DNA of 64,000 bases from Lutjanus erythropterus (GCA_020091685.1 CM034603.1:22686595-22750594); one strand, 5' to 3'. Positions 1-13,049 are shown, numbered from the stretch's first letter. A program made the numbers and translations. The notes: generated by a model not told the origin, from the letters alone.

Positions 1-91
1 AGCGAGGCAGCGGGCGTCCAGCGAGAGCGGTGCAGGCAGAGGCAGGAGGAGAAAGAAAACGGAGGAAACTTACGTGCGTGTCCTAATGAGA

Positions 92-235
92 TGTATCGAT
101 ATGCTAGTGCTGCAACGATTTGTTTCTGAATCATGTTCAGCTTTTTACCGATACAGGCCGTCTGAACCGATGCACTCGTATCTTACACGTTAAAGTCCGA
201 TGCATCGGATGCATGAGTGAATCATTACACCCCTA
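92..235. mobile_element. 3' part of a hAT-like short element
   Basis: The right end reads ATCATTACACCCCTA, the reverse complement of the TAGGGGTGTAA terminus seen on common fish non-autonomous elements. Inside are several GATGCATCG and ATCGATATG words typical of the same family. The left end is not clear, so the start is approximate. Confidence 0.5.
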
Positions 236-1550
236 GTTTTACACTGAAGCACCTTGACATTACGCTGTATTGTATAATTTATTATTATCATCATTATTAT
301 GCAGCTCTGCTGGCTGAGGAGTAGTGGAGAGAGGCGGTGCCGTCGACGAGCCGACCCACATGAAGCTCAATCCGGTTGGACACGCACCTGAGCCAGACTA
401 AGATGCACCTTCATAGCCTTTGTCTTCTCTTCCTCCTCATCCTTATGTCCTCCTGCCATTCTTGCTTCTTAGTCCCCTAAAACTACTGTGGTGAAGGAAA
501 CAGAATCAGAAAGTGTTTCTAAAGTTTGAAAACCCACGTGCAAAATTATGCACGGGAGATACGGCCAGCACCAGGCTCTGACCCTTTTCTCCCTGGGTTG
601 GACTGGTCTCATGGTCAGATAAAACGTCTTGTTCATGTTTTATGTTATAGATCGTAATTGTTTAATCCTTGTTGATTCTGGATCCCAATAAACACTCAGA
701 CAGAAATACTCCGGCTGCTCCAGATGTCATGCTGACTGATCTGTTAAAGACAATCTGACAGCTGTGATCCCGTCTCACACGCATTTTGCAGGTCTATTGA
801 GATTTATTAGGCTTCATAATTATGATAATAATTCCTGATTCATTATTAATGAGAACAATTTCGAAAAAATTAGTGGTTTTCACTCCAATACACAAGACAG
901 TGAATACGCCTGGTCACGCCTTCATTTTGCCTTCATTTTTGTACCTCCTGCCCATGGCTGCACAAACCAGGCACAAGTTCATTTGGTATTTTGCAGACAT
1001 GGCAAAAATGGAAACTGTGCCAGCATAAGATAGCAAATCAACCTGCACCACCAGCACAACAGCTTTGTGCCTGGTGTGAGATAGGGCCCTGAAGGGTACC
1101 TTGTGCATGAGTATGAGATGCACAGGGGCATGACAAAGATGTCTGACGGGTGTTTGGCAACCTGTGATGAGAAAGGGGGGATTTGTCTATTCACAGTTGT
1201 GAAAGGTAACTAGGTTCATTTATTCAAGTATTGTACCGTTTTCTAATGTTTTCTAATTCTACATTTATTAGACCAGAGGATTTCAAACTGAGAGGCTGGG
1301 GACGCGTAGAGTTGAAGGGGGGTAGACGAGAAGCAAAGACAGAACAAAAACAACAGGAAGTTAGTAATTGTGGTTTGACTGCTGATTTAGCTGCTCACCA
1401 ACATGACGGGCAGCAGTTGCAGCAGCGGCGGCGGCGGCTGCAACACACAGTGCATGGAGGCAATTAAATGTTTCCTGTGGACTTTTAGACCTCGAATAGT
1501 ACACAAGCAAATTTTTTTTAGCATAACTGCCAAAAATATACTGAATCCAG
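236..1550. other. Presumed intron 3, no feature recognised
   Basis: Mostly unassigned sequence. Two small items are visible: an ATT/ATC-rich microsatellite-like run near 280-300 and a GCA/GCG trinucleotide patch at about 1408-1442. The open frames here are short, lack family resemblance and overlap each other on both strands, so no gene is called. Confidence 0.5.
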
Positions 1551-1554
1551 CTTG

Positions 1555-2078
1555 TTAAATATGAATGTTTGCTGTTTTTTTTCATAATTTTTTGTATATG
1601 ATTTAATATCTTTGAGTTTTGGAATGTTGGCTGGACAAAACCAGTGATCTGAAGACTTCATCTTGGACTCCTCGCTCACTATAGTCCACATTTCTCACTG
1701 TTTTCTGACACTTAATTGGCCAAAACACTCATTAATTGCCCAATAAAAGGCTAGAAATGATTAATCAGATTATTTAATTGAAACTTTGGGGTGATTCTTA
1801 ATTGATTATAAAATTTAATTGCTAACTACTTTGATAACTGATTAACTTGTTTGAATATTTTTTTAAAAATACAAGTCAAAATTACAATAAAGTGAATATC
1901 TTTGAGTTGAGGACATCACCTTGGGCTTTTGCAAAACACTGATGACATTTTTGATTATTTTCTCACAATTTATAGAAAAAACAACTAATATAAATACAAA
2001 ATATCTATTAATCAAAAAAATAATTGATTGATTAATGGACACTGAAAAAAATGATAGTTACAGCCCTAATAAAAATAA
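1555..2078 (+). mobile_element. F3 'AATCGATTAAT' repeat, two partial copies in tandem
   Basis: Contains the words that recur in other copies: 'ATATCTTTGAGTT', 'GACATCACCTTGGGCTTT', 'TTTATAGA' and a terminal 'AGTTACAGCCCTAAT'. The first part (about 1555-1760) and the second (about 1895-2078) repeat the same order, so this is a duplicated or re-inserted copy of one short DNA element. The terminal TACAGCCCTA resembles hAT-type ends. Confidence 0.6.
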
Positions 2079-3510
2079 CGATTAGTTATATAATAATTCA
2101 ATAGCTTGATAACAATTATATATTTTGCCTAAACACATTATTTTTTATTCCATTTTTCACTTGTACCTGTACATGTAAATTGTGATATTAATATTTTTCA
2201 TTTGAGGGTTTGAATACTTCTTCCACTGCTGTATATAAAGTTTAAAAATGAAAATAAGATAGCTGACTTTTTAAAAACGTCCCTTATTCTGTAAAAAAAT
2301 GAATCCTGGAATAAGAGCAAAGCTATTGTTTTGAACAGACTTGATATTTTGCGCCTAACATTTCAGAGAGTATAATTATGAAACTATATTTTGCATCAAT
2401 TGTATGGTTATAACTTGCATGCATCAACATTACTGAGACATGAAAGGCTTCAAATCTTTGGTAGCTGCCTTGAAAGCTGACCAGAAAGTAAACCATCTAA
2501 TTTCACACGGCTCTGCAGGAGCAGGAGAAAAAAAAAAAACGACACTCGAAGTCTCTCACTGGGATTACTATGATTTGTGTGTCAATGCTTTTAAAACTCG
2601 AAAACAAAATGTGAAGCTGTAATGTGCTGCGTTAGCTGATTGAAAAGAACGCAGAAAGCCGGTGTTTGTCAGGCAATGCGAACGGCTGAATTATTATTTG
2701 TCTGAGAAACTCTCCAGAACAGGCACTGCTCTGTTTGGGGAGATGAGGGCTTGACAATTTTACAAGAAGATTTTAATGCTGCTGCCAAGAGGTGATTGCT
2801 TCCCTTTTCACACAGAGTTGTACAACTATAATCTGAAGTGACTAGTTCACATCCAATTTAGAGCCGAACATATAGCAGAACATCAGTGTCAGGATGCATT
2901 ACAGCTGATGCCTCGCCGAGTGTTATGGCTGCTCTCATTCTTCTCTCTCTGGACAACGATGGGAGATCCATCTTTGTCCTGCTCCCACCAGTAAAAGCAT
3001 CACTGAGTGAGCGAGTGTCTCAAATTATGCGGCAGGTCTACACGACTTGCATTTTGCAGGTTTTTTGATTGTGCATCCACAGTACGGCGAGCATAAAGAA
3101 ACAAGTCTTTAGTCTCAGAAGGTGTTAAGAGGATCCATGAGATATGTAGAGAGAGCAAGTTATCTGCTCCACTGGGACAGTTTGAATTTTGTACCTGCTG
3201 CCGTTAAAATGTCAAACACCGGCCTGGGAAGAGAAGAAGAAGAGGAGGAGGAGGAGAAGGACAGGGAGGAGGAGTAGGACAAGGCCATGTGTAGACCTGA
3301 TTAATGTGAAGACGAAAGATATTTACAGACCATTAGGATCACTGGAAATGTTTTTCATACTGTTGCATCGACACTTTACATTAAACTGCACTGAGACATG
3401 ATTTATGTTACTCATTTTACATTTGTATTCTTTATACTTTTACAGCACTGTGTTGATATTTAGGCTGAAACTGAGGATCATTTTTATGATTTCAGCCTAT
3501 AAAATAACGA
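2079..3510. other. Presumed intron 3, largely single-copy
   Basis: No repeat family was recognised except a purine-rich GAG/AGG run at about 3227-3275. The block at about 2600-2880 is moderately GC-rich and not repeat-like. No exon is supported. On the minus strand near 2495 a stretch encodes RWFTF, but the context does not match the sialyltransferase. Confidence 0.4.
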
Positions 3511-3514
3511 GAGA

Positions 3515-3600
3515 AAGAAGGGTGGGGCAATATAAAGATATATCTTGATATGAGACAAAATATTATTTCAGATTTTGGATATCATGATATGGCACTCTCT
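3515..3600. mobile_element. Fragment of a 'GGGCAATAT...GATATCATGATAT' short repeat
   Basis: The GTGGGGCAATATAAAGATAT start and the alternating GATAT words resemble a common fish non-autonomous DNA repeat. A related fragment lies at 40493-40650. Confidence 0.35.
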
Positions 3601-4463
3601 TCTGCTCTCCGTGTGTTTGCTTTGTCAGGCCGTGGATGGTCGGCAAGGCTGGCATCTATAACGTACCTCTCATTCTGCTTCTCACCATGAAAGTAGGAAA
3701 ATGTTTGGCATGCCCACTGTTCTTAATACTCTACTTTATATTCTATTGGCTGTTTTAAGTATTAGTTTTCTTTTGTCTCCACCTAAATCCTGTTACTGTT
3801 TACTGCTGCAGCTACATTATTTCCCAACTGGGGCCAATAAAGTTTCATTTTGTTCTCTTATGCCTTTTAAAGACAATATAGCCTTTTAAAGGATAAACAT
3901 AATTCTTATAAAAAGCATGAATATGCGAGAAACTATCTTTGTGGCAGTGGTGCAGAGACATATTCTTAATACATTCTGACACACCACTGAGCCTTATGTT
4001 ATGAGGCTATTTTATCTCTTTAGAGTGTTATTTTTCTGGAGCCACAGAGCATTTGATCTAATAAGGCTTATTAGATCTTAGGGTTGGTACATGACTAGTG
4101 GTGCAGGTGTGTGTTTGGGAGATTTCGCCCAGTGGAGCTTATTCAATCAGGTGCTGCAAAGCAGAACAGAAAATGCATTTACTGCTTTTGTGGCTGCAGG
4201 CTAACAATCATGTCTACCTGCGATATTGTCCAGGTGGTAGGAAAAAAAAACTGATTTTGTTAGTTTCCACTGCATAAAGGAGATTTTATTCAAATATGCT
4301 AGAGAGTAGAGGCAGCATCCTAAACGATAGTTTGAAAAAATATCTATTTTTCTGTGATAAAATTCTTGGTGATATGAATACAAATACATACTTATTTATT
4401 AATTTCAGAGCAAAAAAAAAAGGAAAAAAGGCAAAAAAAAAGTACATGGACACAACTGTTTAC

Positions 4464-4612
4464 TAGGGCTCCACAATTAAATAAAATATTATCTAAACTG
4501 CAATATGGCCAAGTGCTAAATGCAAATCACTGGAGCTGCAATCTTTTGATTAAGTAAAATATGTGACAAAACAGCATTGTAATGAAATACTACAGCAGTG
4601 CAGAGATTCCTA
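4464..4612 (+). mobile_element. F2 'TAGGGCTGCA' element, truncated copy
   Basis: Starts TAGGGCTCCACAATTAA, then carries 'GCAATATGGCCAAGTGC', 'GGAGCTGCAATCTTTTGAT' and 'GACAAAACAGCATT', in the same order as the complete copy at 56169-56516. The right half is missing. Confidence 0.7.
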
Positions 4613-4763
4613 CATAGAGGTGCAGGTTGCAGACCCCTGTTCTATCTGAATCGGTGTGGTTTGAAGCTGAGTTTCTTTCTTTCCTGTATCGCTGTTTGTA
4701 CTTTCAGGTGTTTTATTTTACTGTTTCATGTTTGCTTTCAGCCGGATGAAAGTTGTGTTAAGC

Positions 4764-5205
4764 AGTGGTGGAAAGAGAACTGAAAATCTGTACTCAAGTA
4801 CAAGTACTGTGAAATTATTATTACTCATTTACAAGTAAAACTACTGCTGTTCTTCTCAAAAACTACTCCTCTTTAATTACTACAACTCACTAACCATTAA
4901 TACATTATCAATAGTGGGCACTCAGTCAAAAGGGGCTCACCGTCACCTCTCTTATTTCACGGTTTTCACAGTCCCCTTGGCGATCAGACTGACTTGCTGG
5001 CTCCAAAAATGCAGAGGAAAGGTTTTGATATTCATTCAAATTGTACTCAGTACTAAACTATAATTTTAAAAGTAACTACGTAGATTAAATAGTGAAATGC
5101 ATGTGTGTGTTAAAAGTACAGACTTGAAAATATACTCACAAATGTACAAATGCCCCAAAAATTACTTAATTACAGTAATCTCGGTATCTCCAAGTAGTTT
5201 CCCCG
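4764..5205 (+). mobile_element. F7 'AAGTACT' repeat
   Basis: Starts GTGGTGGAAAGAGAACTG and is rich in ACTCAAGTACAAGTACTGTG, ACTCATTTACAAGTAAAACT and TTAATTACAGTAAT words, ending in CTCCAAGTAGTTTCCCCGAC. Four other places in the window share this motif order, so it is a dispersed short repeat rather than unique DNA. Confidence 0.6.
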
Positions 5206-7000
5206 ACCCCTAGTGTGAAGTTACTGCTTATGAAAACTAAACATTTCCTCATTTTGCTGTTTCACAATAAAAGCTTTTAAATAACAAAACAAAGGAGGAC
5301 TTTTATTGTGAAAAACTTACAGGTAATTGAACTTATTTACCCAACATTTTACAACCGCATCACTCAAGATATGCGCAAATCAGTTAAAATACACACAGGG
5401 TTGCCCTGTAGTGATGGAAATGCAAAACTTGGCTGTGCTGGGCTGCTGCTCCAAGTCAAACCGAGTCAAGCCGAGTGAGCACACATGTATGGAGAAGGGG
5501 TATATCATTAATGACTGAAGACACCCCCCTCTAACACAGATAGAGGATAAAAGGATTTCTTCTTTTTTGAGAGTCCTAATGGAAACCCAGTGTCCCTCCC
5601 CCGCTAATAGTTTTGCTAACGTCCTCCGAGTGTCATTACATCATTAGGACATAAATAGAAATGGACTTTAAGGAAGACTGCACTTCGCCTCCAGATGACA
5701 ATTTGCTTCTTTCCCTCCGACTGCCACTGCTCAGCCGGGGTCACGAGAACACAGAAAATTTGACGAGCCGTTGATCCCTTCTTCCTTTGGGGGCGAACAC
5801 TGTGATGACTTCCTTCTTCTTCTGAATTGACCGGTTTTGACCCGATGAACAGCCGCCCAGAACGCCGGGTTATTTGTGCTTCAGCGTTTCCAGTGGCTTC
5901 ATTTAATAAGATAATTTCACAGCAATTACAAGCTTTCAACACAGAAATGTAATGTCATTACACGCTTGCTCAGTGACAAATTCTTGGTTTGGATGGAGAG
6001 CAACACGCGGTGCTGATTTTTCGGGCCGTGTACAGTGGGAACCACAGCTTCATGTGGAGAGAAACACAATGAATCCTCTTGCTCGCTTTTCTTTTTAAAC
6101 GGCTCGTCGTGATAAGCATGAAATTACAGTTCTGTGGTGATGCCGCAAACATTGTGTTTCAATCTCCTACATGAGCCAACAGCAACAATCCTGCTATCTG
6201 CTATTTCTCCTTCTCTTCACATCCAATACACAAAGCAATTATAGATACAGTCACGTACCGCGCTCCCTGTAAACAAAAGCCTGTGCACTGGCAGGGAGTC
6301 ATTTGACATTGACGCTCTCGATCACATCGGGACGAAGATTGCATCAACAAAGTTCAGTGATTGGAGCTTTCTGTCACATTCCTTCACTTTGTGCCAGAAT
6401 ATTTCAGGGTCAGGCAGCAATTTTCAGCTGCTTTGTCTGGAATATCAGACATTTAAAAGCTGCACTGGAAACATTTCTTTAAGCATAAAAGGACAATGAA
6501 GGGAGGCTGTAAAAAGGAAAAGAATTCCTTCTCTATTAAATGAAACTGGGTTTATCTATCAACTATTGAGTGGAACTGATTTTCTCTGTAATGATCTGAC
6601 TGAAACTGACAGTGTGTAAATGCAATTTTTGTTCTCTTTGTTAATACAAAATGGAGGAAAAGAGCGAGAACCACGCTGAACAAGACAAAACAGCAAGATC
6701 AACAATCAAAATCATCTGAGAGGAAATGAGTGGATGTATTTCAGATTCAACACTACACTTGAAAAACTTAAGTAAAAAATACAGCAACCTTGCAGTAACA
6801 TTAAAGTAAGGCAGCAGAGGCAGCAGTGAATTTTACAACAATATGCCACTTTAGGATTGGGCTACATTAACTGTCAAGCAATGCAGGCTGGGATGTCTAG
6901 ATGCTAAAATGCTGATCATTTCCCTAAAAAACTTGATTTATTTAGTTTAATTAAACCTCAGCAACCTATTAATTCAACTTATCATTTCAAGTCCAAAGAA
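5206..7000. other. Repeat-poor block of presumed intron 3
   Basis: About 1.8 kb with no recognised transposon. The part at about 5560-6480 is evenly mixed in base composition and contains none of the repeat words found elsewhere. A 108-codon frame on the minus strand (5616-5942) has no recognisable domain and no splice context, so it is not called. The block is a candidate for conserved non-coding sequence. Confidence 0.4.
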
Positions 7001-7004
7001 AAAA

Positions 7005-7235
7005 CTCATGTACTCTTTTACAGGCGTCACCATGTTGAACTGCCATATTTCTACAAAGGCCCAGAACAGACAAACCAAACTCTGTCTCCTGAGAGGGCCT
7101 TTCAAGTTTCACAGCTACAGCCGTTTCTCCTGCACGCTAGGAAAGGGAGAATGAGGCGAGTGGTATTCAGTAGGTTGTGATCTACAACCCCACTGCTAGA
7201 TGCCACTGAATTCTACACACTGGTCCTTTAAATGG
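7005..7235 (+). mobile_element. F13 short repeat, 3' half
   Basis: Carries 'CAGAACAGACAAACCAAAC', 'GAGAGGGCCTTTCAAGTTT', 'CTAGATGCCACTGAATTC' and ends TACACACTGGTCCTTTAA. This matches a very common fish DNA repeat that I recognise by these words. Its other end, in opposite orientation, occurs at 35194-35280. Confidence 0.65.
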
Positions 7236-8550
7236 TTGAGGAAATAATGGGTTTTTATGCTTCTAATTATTCAGTTCAGTTAAATTATTTGCAATAAGTA
7301 GGGTAAATTAAAATTCTGAGGTGCATATGCTGAAAGTATTTGAGCCGGCTTCATCAATTATTTTATTTAAACTGTAATTTTAAGCTCTGATAACTTCCTG
7401 ACTTTATGAATCAAAAAAAAATTGTGGCAACTGATAGCGTAATTTTTTTTGAGTACTGCAAACTAATCTGGGTTTACAGTGTACAATCCTTAAAATAAAA
7501 AAGTAGAGAAACAAAACTCAAAACTTGTAGCATTATCAGCAGTTTCACAGACACTAAACAGGAGACTTTTGGAATACCAAAAGGTTTTGTTTGAGTCTTT
7601 ATACTAGTGAGCTTTTAGTCCACAGGGATGTTGTCAGTTTAAAACCAGAAAATACTCCCTTATCCCAAGAAAATCCCTACGGGTGCTTCTTCCTCTCCTG
7701 TGTTTCCCAATTCATTCTCTTTGGAGCACCTCCAGGCTTTTGTAACTCCAAACATCACAAAAAGCATCTGAGATCTGCGACACATGACTTTGGTAAAGAG
7801 CGGCTCACATTCACAAATACTGAACAGAATCTCTGACACAGTGATTATAACACAGAGGAGCTGGCAAACTGAACGGCGCTTCATTTTTAACCCAAAACTA
7901 TTTTTGGATGAGTAAGCACTGACTGCCAGGGGTACTTACGCTCACATGAAGTGGACGGCTGGAGATTATGAAGCATGATTACGCGGCCGTGACATTCACG
8001 CTAATAAAAGCAGATTAAAGTAAAATTCACCACATATTTTGGAGAGTGGAGCATCTGCTATTAAGTTCATCTACGATTAAAGTGACTCAGCCCCTGATGA
8101 TGAATTACAGATGAAACATCCATTTTTGGTTCTTTCGTCAGACTTTCACTTAACCTGAGGCATCAGCGAGCCCTTAAAGGATAATTTGTGTCACTTGCCA
8201 CTGAATTGATTTCCTCAGACTGTTATTGCTCAAATTTGAAGATTTGTATTTGGAAACTGTTCCTCATTTTTTATCTTCATTTTTTATCTTCGGGCTTACA
8301 CGTGGAGGGGATCATGCAATCACTTGTAAATGTGTGTGGTCAAAAGACCTGCATCTTGTCTGCAGCTAAGCTAGAATACTGCTGAACCAGTCAGCCAAAT
8401 TTTTCCTTGGCACATTCATGGCTGTATGTTGAAGGACTTCTGTGATTAAGAATAACGTTAAGAAAAACGTTTTTCCTTGTCAGTGACACCTGTGGCCACA
8501 GGCATTATGTTTCAAGTCATCCTATTCTTGTACACCTGATACCTCAAGAA
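7236..8550. other. Presumed intron 3, no feature recognised
   Basis: AT-rich, with no repeat or gene recognised. The two overlapping opposite-strand open frames at 7591-7884 are mutual shadows with no domain similarity. Confidence 0.4.
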
Positions 8551-8552
8551 TG

Positions 8553-8582
8553 CCTTTCTTTCTTTCTTCCTTTCTTTCTTTC
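8553..8582 (+). repeat. CTTT microsatellite
   Basis: Imperfect run of CTTT/TTCC units, directly against the start of the F7 repeat that follows. Confidence 0.85.
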
Positions 8583-9243
8583 AGGTACTGATTCAACTTC
8601 TTTACTCACATAAAAGTGAAAAAGTACAGGCTCTGAAATGTACTCAAAGTATAAAAAGTGAAAAGTAGCCCTCTGAAGGACATTTCCACCAACTGCTTCT
8701 TTGGAAAGTGAACTGAACATCACCTTTTCTCCACAGTCAAGTCTGTCTGTGCCATCCTCTTTGGTCTTTTTTTGTCTCATTACGTTTTTTTGTCTTGTTA
8801 CCTCATGTTTGTCTTATTACGTCTTTTGATGTCTTTAATTTTGTTTTTGTTATGTCGTTTTTATGTTGTCATTTGGTCTTGTTACATCTTTAAGGGTTTG
8901 TTTTTTTTTTGTCTTGTTATGTTGTTTTTGTCTCGTTACATGTGTTGTGTCTGATATGCCCTGATGAATACGCCAAGGCATCGCCTTTTCTATGTATTAT
9001 TGTGCCATCCATTAATGTAGAAATCAGTCTTGATGTTGGGAAGGCAGCATGTAATGATGCAAAATTAATTATTCCCCTTAAATGCATTAAAACTAAAATA
9101 ACAGTCCTGTTTTAAAAATGTAAGGAGTGGAAAGTACAGATATTTGTGTTAAAATGTATGAGGTAAAAGTAAAAAGTTACCAGAAAAATAAATAATTAAG
9201 TACAAATACCTGAAAACTCTACTTTCGTAGTAATGAAGTATTT
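8583..9243 (+). mobile_element. F7 'AAGTACT' repeat, long copy
   Basis: Starts AGGTACTGATTCAACTTC and shares with the 11.3 kb copy 'AAAGTGAAAAAGTACAGG' and 'GTACTCAAAGTATAAAA'. The middle is a low-complexity GTCTTGTTACGT-like stretch (about 8765-8960), also present in the 18.7 kb copy. It ends with AATGAAGTATTTGTACTGAG. Confidence 0.6.
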
Positions 9244-11267
9244 GTACTGAGAAAAATACAACTGCGAGGCAGTAATTCTATTTTTTGACTGCTCTGTTTT
9301 ATGTGATAATTGACAGCTGACTTCTCTCTCTTCTTAACCAGCTGTTTGGGGCCACAAGTGATCAACAACTGCTTCAGTTAGAAATCTTGTCTCAGCTCAG
9401 GACAACGCATCATGTTAATGTGGGCAGAACTTTGCAAATTTCTGCTGATTGCATCTGGCAGTTGTGGTGGCATTGCAGTAGGTGCTTCACCATCTGCTGT
9501 CTGGCAGAAACCTGCACTCTGCAGAGTGACCTCTTCAAGTTGTGCCTGAGTTTCTAAATCACAGCTGCTTAAAATCCCAGTCTGCCTACTCTCATTTGAC
9601 AACCGCAGCAAGAAACCTGAGTCTTTACCACAAAATAATCCCTCAAAAACATGTCATCTTACAGATTCTGCTGTCACATTTATGTTTTCTTCTTTCCAAC
9701 GTCTCAACAGGAGTTAATTTTGAGCCAAATGTGTCTCCATAAAATATTGTAGATAATAAAAAGAAATCTAATTTCATGCTGGATGCATCTGAGGATGACT
9801 GAGAGTAATGTAAAGTTGAGTACACAAAAGTAAATGAGCCATGACTAAATGGCATCTGTGTTCTCCTGAAGTTAAAGGTCACATGTGTGAGGTTTTGACG
9901 TATGAGTAATGTTTTGATGAGCAGGTACTCATAATGTGCTCTGCTGTGCATGATGATGCACATGACTGTCACAAGGACAAGTGTAATGTGACAGACATTT
10001 GTTCCAGCTGCAGATCCACGAGGTTAGAAAAAAAAAGAAAAAAAAGTCCAGTGTAGTCCAGGCATTAGTGTTAGGTGTTTTCATCAATGCTAATGATTTT
10101 AGGATATTTCTGCCTCAGCTGAGAACTTCTTAACATTTGCTGAAGTCACATTAAATCAACATGTTGGTGAACACAACTACTTGCTTTCACCTCAAAGACT
10201 AGACACGTCTGTCACAAGTCTTATGACATCCCTCTATTTCAGGCAAACGACAATGAGACACTAAAAAAGAGGAAGAAGGCTGCAAACCCATGTAAACAAC
10301 AAAGATTTCAAAACAACAAAAGCTTTATGTATAAAGCATGTTTTTTTTATGGCAGAGAATGCCTCATTCGTTTCCAATTAAACAGACAAAGATCACCTTG
10401 TAGGCTGTTAAAAGCTTTGCAAAAAATAGTTAAAAGAATAAAATGAAGAAGAATCCTGTCTCTGTGGAATAAAAAAAGACTACAGGAATGAGCAGGCTCT
10501 CACAGGGATAAATAAAATTGCCCACTCTATCAGAAACAGAGTGTGTCACCTGTGAAAAAACACACATCCACACACACAAACATAAGAACATACACATGCT
10601 GTGAAGGAGCAGCTGGCTGGGAAGCAGAGACCCCGGTCACGCAGGCCCAGGTGGCAGCGCGTAAAGTGACACTGTGATTTAAGTCCTGTGTCGTAGTGAG
10701 CTCTGTTATCTACCGCCGGTAACAGGGCCACGCCGATATGGTCCGACAGCCAACGACTGCAGCTCAGGAGGTAGCACTGATGACGGATAGGTTCAGCCCG
10801 TGCGAATCCAGCCGCAGTGCGCAGTTACATGAATCATATGTTTAAGCGGCTGTCAAGTACATTTACATCCGAGGCTGTGGTCAGACTTTGTCTTGGCTCC
10901 TGTTAAATGTTTATGTGAAACGTTCCTGCCTGTTTCTTTTAGATTATTTTTTTGCTTTTTGTTTTGGCAGTTCACTGGAGAGGATGACTACATGGATTGA
11001 TGGGGTGAGAGGAGGACGTCAAGCTTTAAATGTCCTCGGCCGGATTTTAACCTGAGACGTCACTGTGATGTTCTGCCTTTAACGGCTGAGTCATCAAGAT
11101 ACACCTTCTGCTTGTTTGAAAATACATAAACATGGACGTTTGTCTGCCAGCAGACAAACACAGTTTTCACCCACAGAATCGTCTGTGTGTATTGATGCTG
11201 AATCTTTTCTGTACTTTATTCAAATGTTACAGAATTTTAGACAAAAAGTAGCTCCTGCATCTCAGCA
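9244..11267. other. Presumed intron 3, mostly single-copy
   Basis: No transposon family was recognised. The stretch at about 10330-10440 is compositionally even and could be conserved. At 10740-10830 a weak tRNA-like arrangement ('CAGCTCAGGAGGTAGCAC' then 'GTGCGAATCC') hints at a SINE head but is too degraded to name. No exon is supported. Confidence 0.4.
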
Positions 11268-11460
11268 GAGGTGGCAAAAGTAAACACATTTTTACTCAAG
11301 TAGAAGTAGAGATATTTAAGTTAAAAAAAGACTCTGGTAAAAGTAGAAGTACTGATTCAACATTTTTTCTAAAGTAAAAGTGAAAAAGTACAGGTTCTGA
11401 AACGTACTCAAAGTATAAAAGTAAAAAGTCATCCTCTGAAAGGCATTTCTAGTGACTGTT
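11268..11460 (+). mobile_element. F7 'AAGTACT' repeat
   Basis: 'AGAGGTGGCAAAAGTAAACA', 'TACTCAAGTAGAAGTAGAG', 'AAAGTGAAAAAGTACAGG' and 'CCTCTGAAAGGCATTTCTAG' recur in the 8.6 kb and 18.7 kb copies. A short AT run (about 11468-11500) follows. Confidence 0.65.
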
Positions 11461-12270
11461 TCTGTGCAATATATACATATATATGTATTATATATATGCA
11501 TTTTATCTGTACTATACACACATTTTAGTATCCTTCTTTGGTAGTCAGTTTACAAGAAATAAACGTACTTCACTGTTTTGTTCCTTGGTTAATGACCAAG
11601 AATTGTGCCAACATATATTAATAACACTGTCACTACGAAAAATAACACCTCACAACTATAAAAAAAGATAGATTTATAATGTTTCTTTGTTTGTTTTTAG
11701 AGGTGTTACTGTCTGGAGTAGTTCTTTTTTTACCACCATCTATTTAAAGTTTTGTTCCAAGCTGTGACCAGCTTCTTGATTTCCTTCAGGCAATCTATTG
11801 TGCAACTATCGACACTGACTGTGTCCCAATTCTATACTACATGCCAGTTTTTTTGCTTGCTTGTACCAGTACTGGAAAAAAGGCTAAATGTAAAAAAAAT
11901 GTTAAAAAAGATTCATTTTTCGGTCTGAGACAGCAAAAGAAAAAGTCAACAAAAAGTTTGCAATTAAAACTTTGCACAATTCTCTTTGTGAAATGAAATT
12001 GCATGAATGGGTTTGACTGACATTTGTCAGTGCAGGTATTCAATCACTTCTAGATTTAAAAAAAATGGTCAAGAACTTTGCTGAACAGTGACATTTTTTA
12101 AGAATACTTGATTTTTTATCACTTTTTCCAATGTAAACACTCTATATGCTTAAAATGAGCTTAGTCTTGCACTAGACTTGATGCTCTGATTTAACCTTTT
12201 CAATCTGCTCCTGATGTGAAATGAACTGGTCCTGGTCATGGAGTTGACTCAGGCTGAACTGAGGAGGTCT
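11461..12270. other. Presumed intron 3, no feature recognised
   Basis: AT-rich sequence with a TATA-type simple run near 11468-11500 and homopolymer A/T tracts. No repeat family or exon was recognised. Confidence 0.4.
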
Positions 12271-12284
12271 GGGGGTCGGGAAGT

Positions 12285-12419
12285 CAGTGGGGTTTTATGA
12301 GGTGCCTATCGATAATCGGTGTATTACCTACAGTAGGTGGCTGGCAGACCCCAGCTTTGGAGAAGCAGCGGGAGAACATCATACGACCCCACTTCAATTA
12401 ATCCTTACTGTCCCTTTAA
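12285..12419. mobile_element. F1 foldback element, internally deleted copy
   Basis: Has the left tip ('GGGGTTTTATGAGGTGCC', 'GTATTACCTACAGTAGGTGG', 'AGCTTTGGAGAAGCAG') followed directly by the right tip ('CGACCCCACTTCAATTAATC', ending CCCTTTAA). The long internal arms of the full copies are absent, so this is a deletion derivative of the same family. Confidence 0.65.
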
Positions 12420-13049
12420 GTTCAACTTCCTCACCTCTGTCCAGAAATGACTGAGCTTCCTGGCAGACCTTTTATGTCTGCCTTTAAATTAGTGATGGGG
12501 AGACTGTTACTCGGCTGACTGGCGAGTTAGACAGTCGGTGCCGCGCAGCGCCTGATCAGCAAGTTGAAGCTGAGGCGGTGCGTCTCCTAGGCTGCTCGAG
12601 GCAATCTGGATAATTAGAGTTGTGTTCGATCACTGTTCCATCTCCACCAAGCTGATGATTATCCTCTGCACCATGTAGCAAATGCTGACAGTAAACCAGC
12701 GAACACACGCAAAAATGACAGGGTAAAGGCAGACGAGCTGCTCCAGTAAGAGTGTTTTAAGAGTGTGTTATGTTGTTGTGGACCATAAGACATTAATAAA
12801 TGTAGTGTGCATGTGTAAGCGGAGAAAATAAATTGACTGGGTTCTTTTTCAGACTTTTGGAAGTGTTATATTGCTGCAGACTTAAAAAAAAAAGTAAGGC
12901 TACATAAACAACATAAAGAGCTATAATTCAGTTCTTGAGTTACATCATACTGTATAAGTTCTACAGTTTCCCTCTGACTACATTCAAATAATACTGAATT
13001 ACTGCTCTCTCTCAGGATGATTTACAAGCTGGACACTTATTACTACTAA
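12420..13049. other. Presumed intron 3, no feature recognised
   Basis: Unassigned sequence between two F1 elements, with no recognisable repeat, exon or RNA gene. Confidence 0.35.

Noticed and set aside
60-84. Minus-strand CACGTAAGT resembling a strong splice donor near the left edge
   Set aside because: The sequence upstream of it (in transcript sense) is a hAT-like repeat with no coding frame, so it is not an exon border of the gene.
2470-2520. Minus-strand RWFTF, resembling the GWFTF of the exon after sialylmotif L
   Set aside because: Residues on both sides do not match the sialyltransferase (no LAMDACYG-like continuation) and no splice acceptor fits, so it is a chance match.
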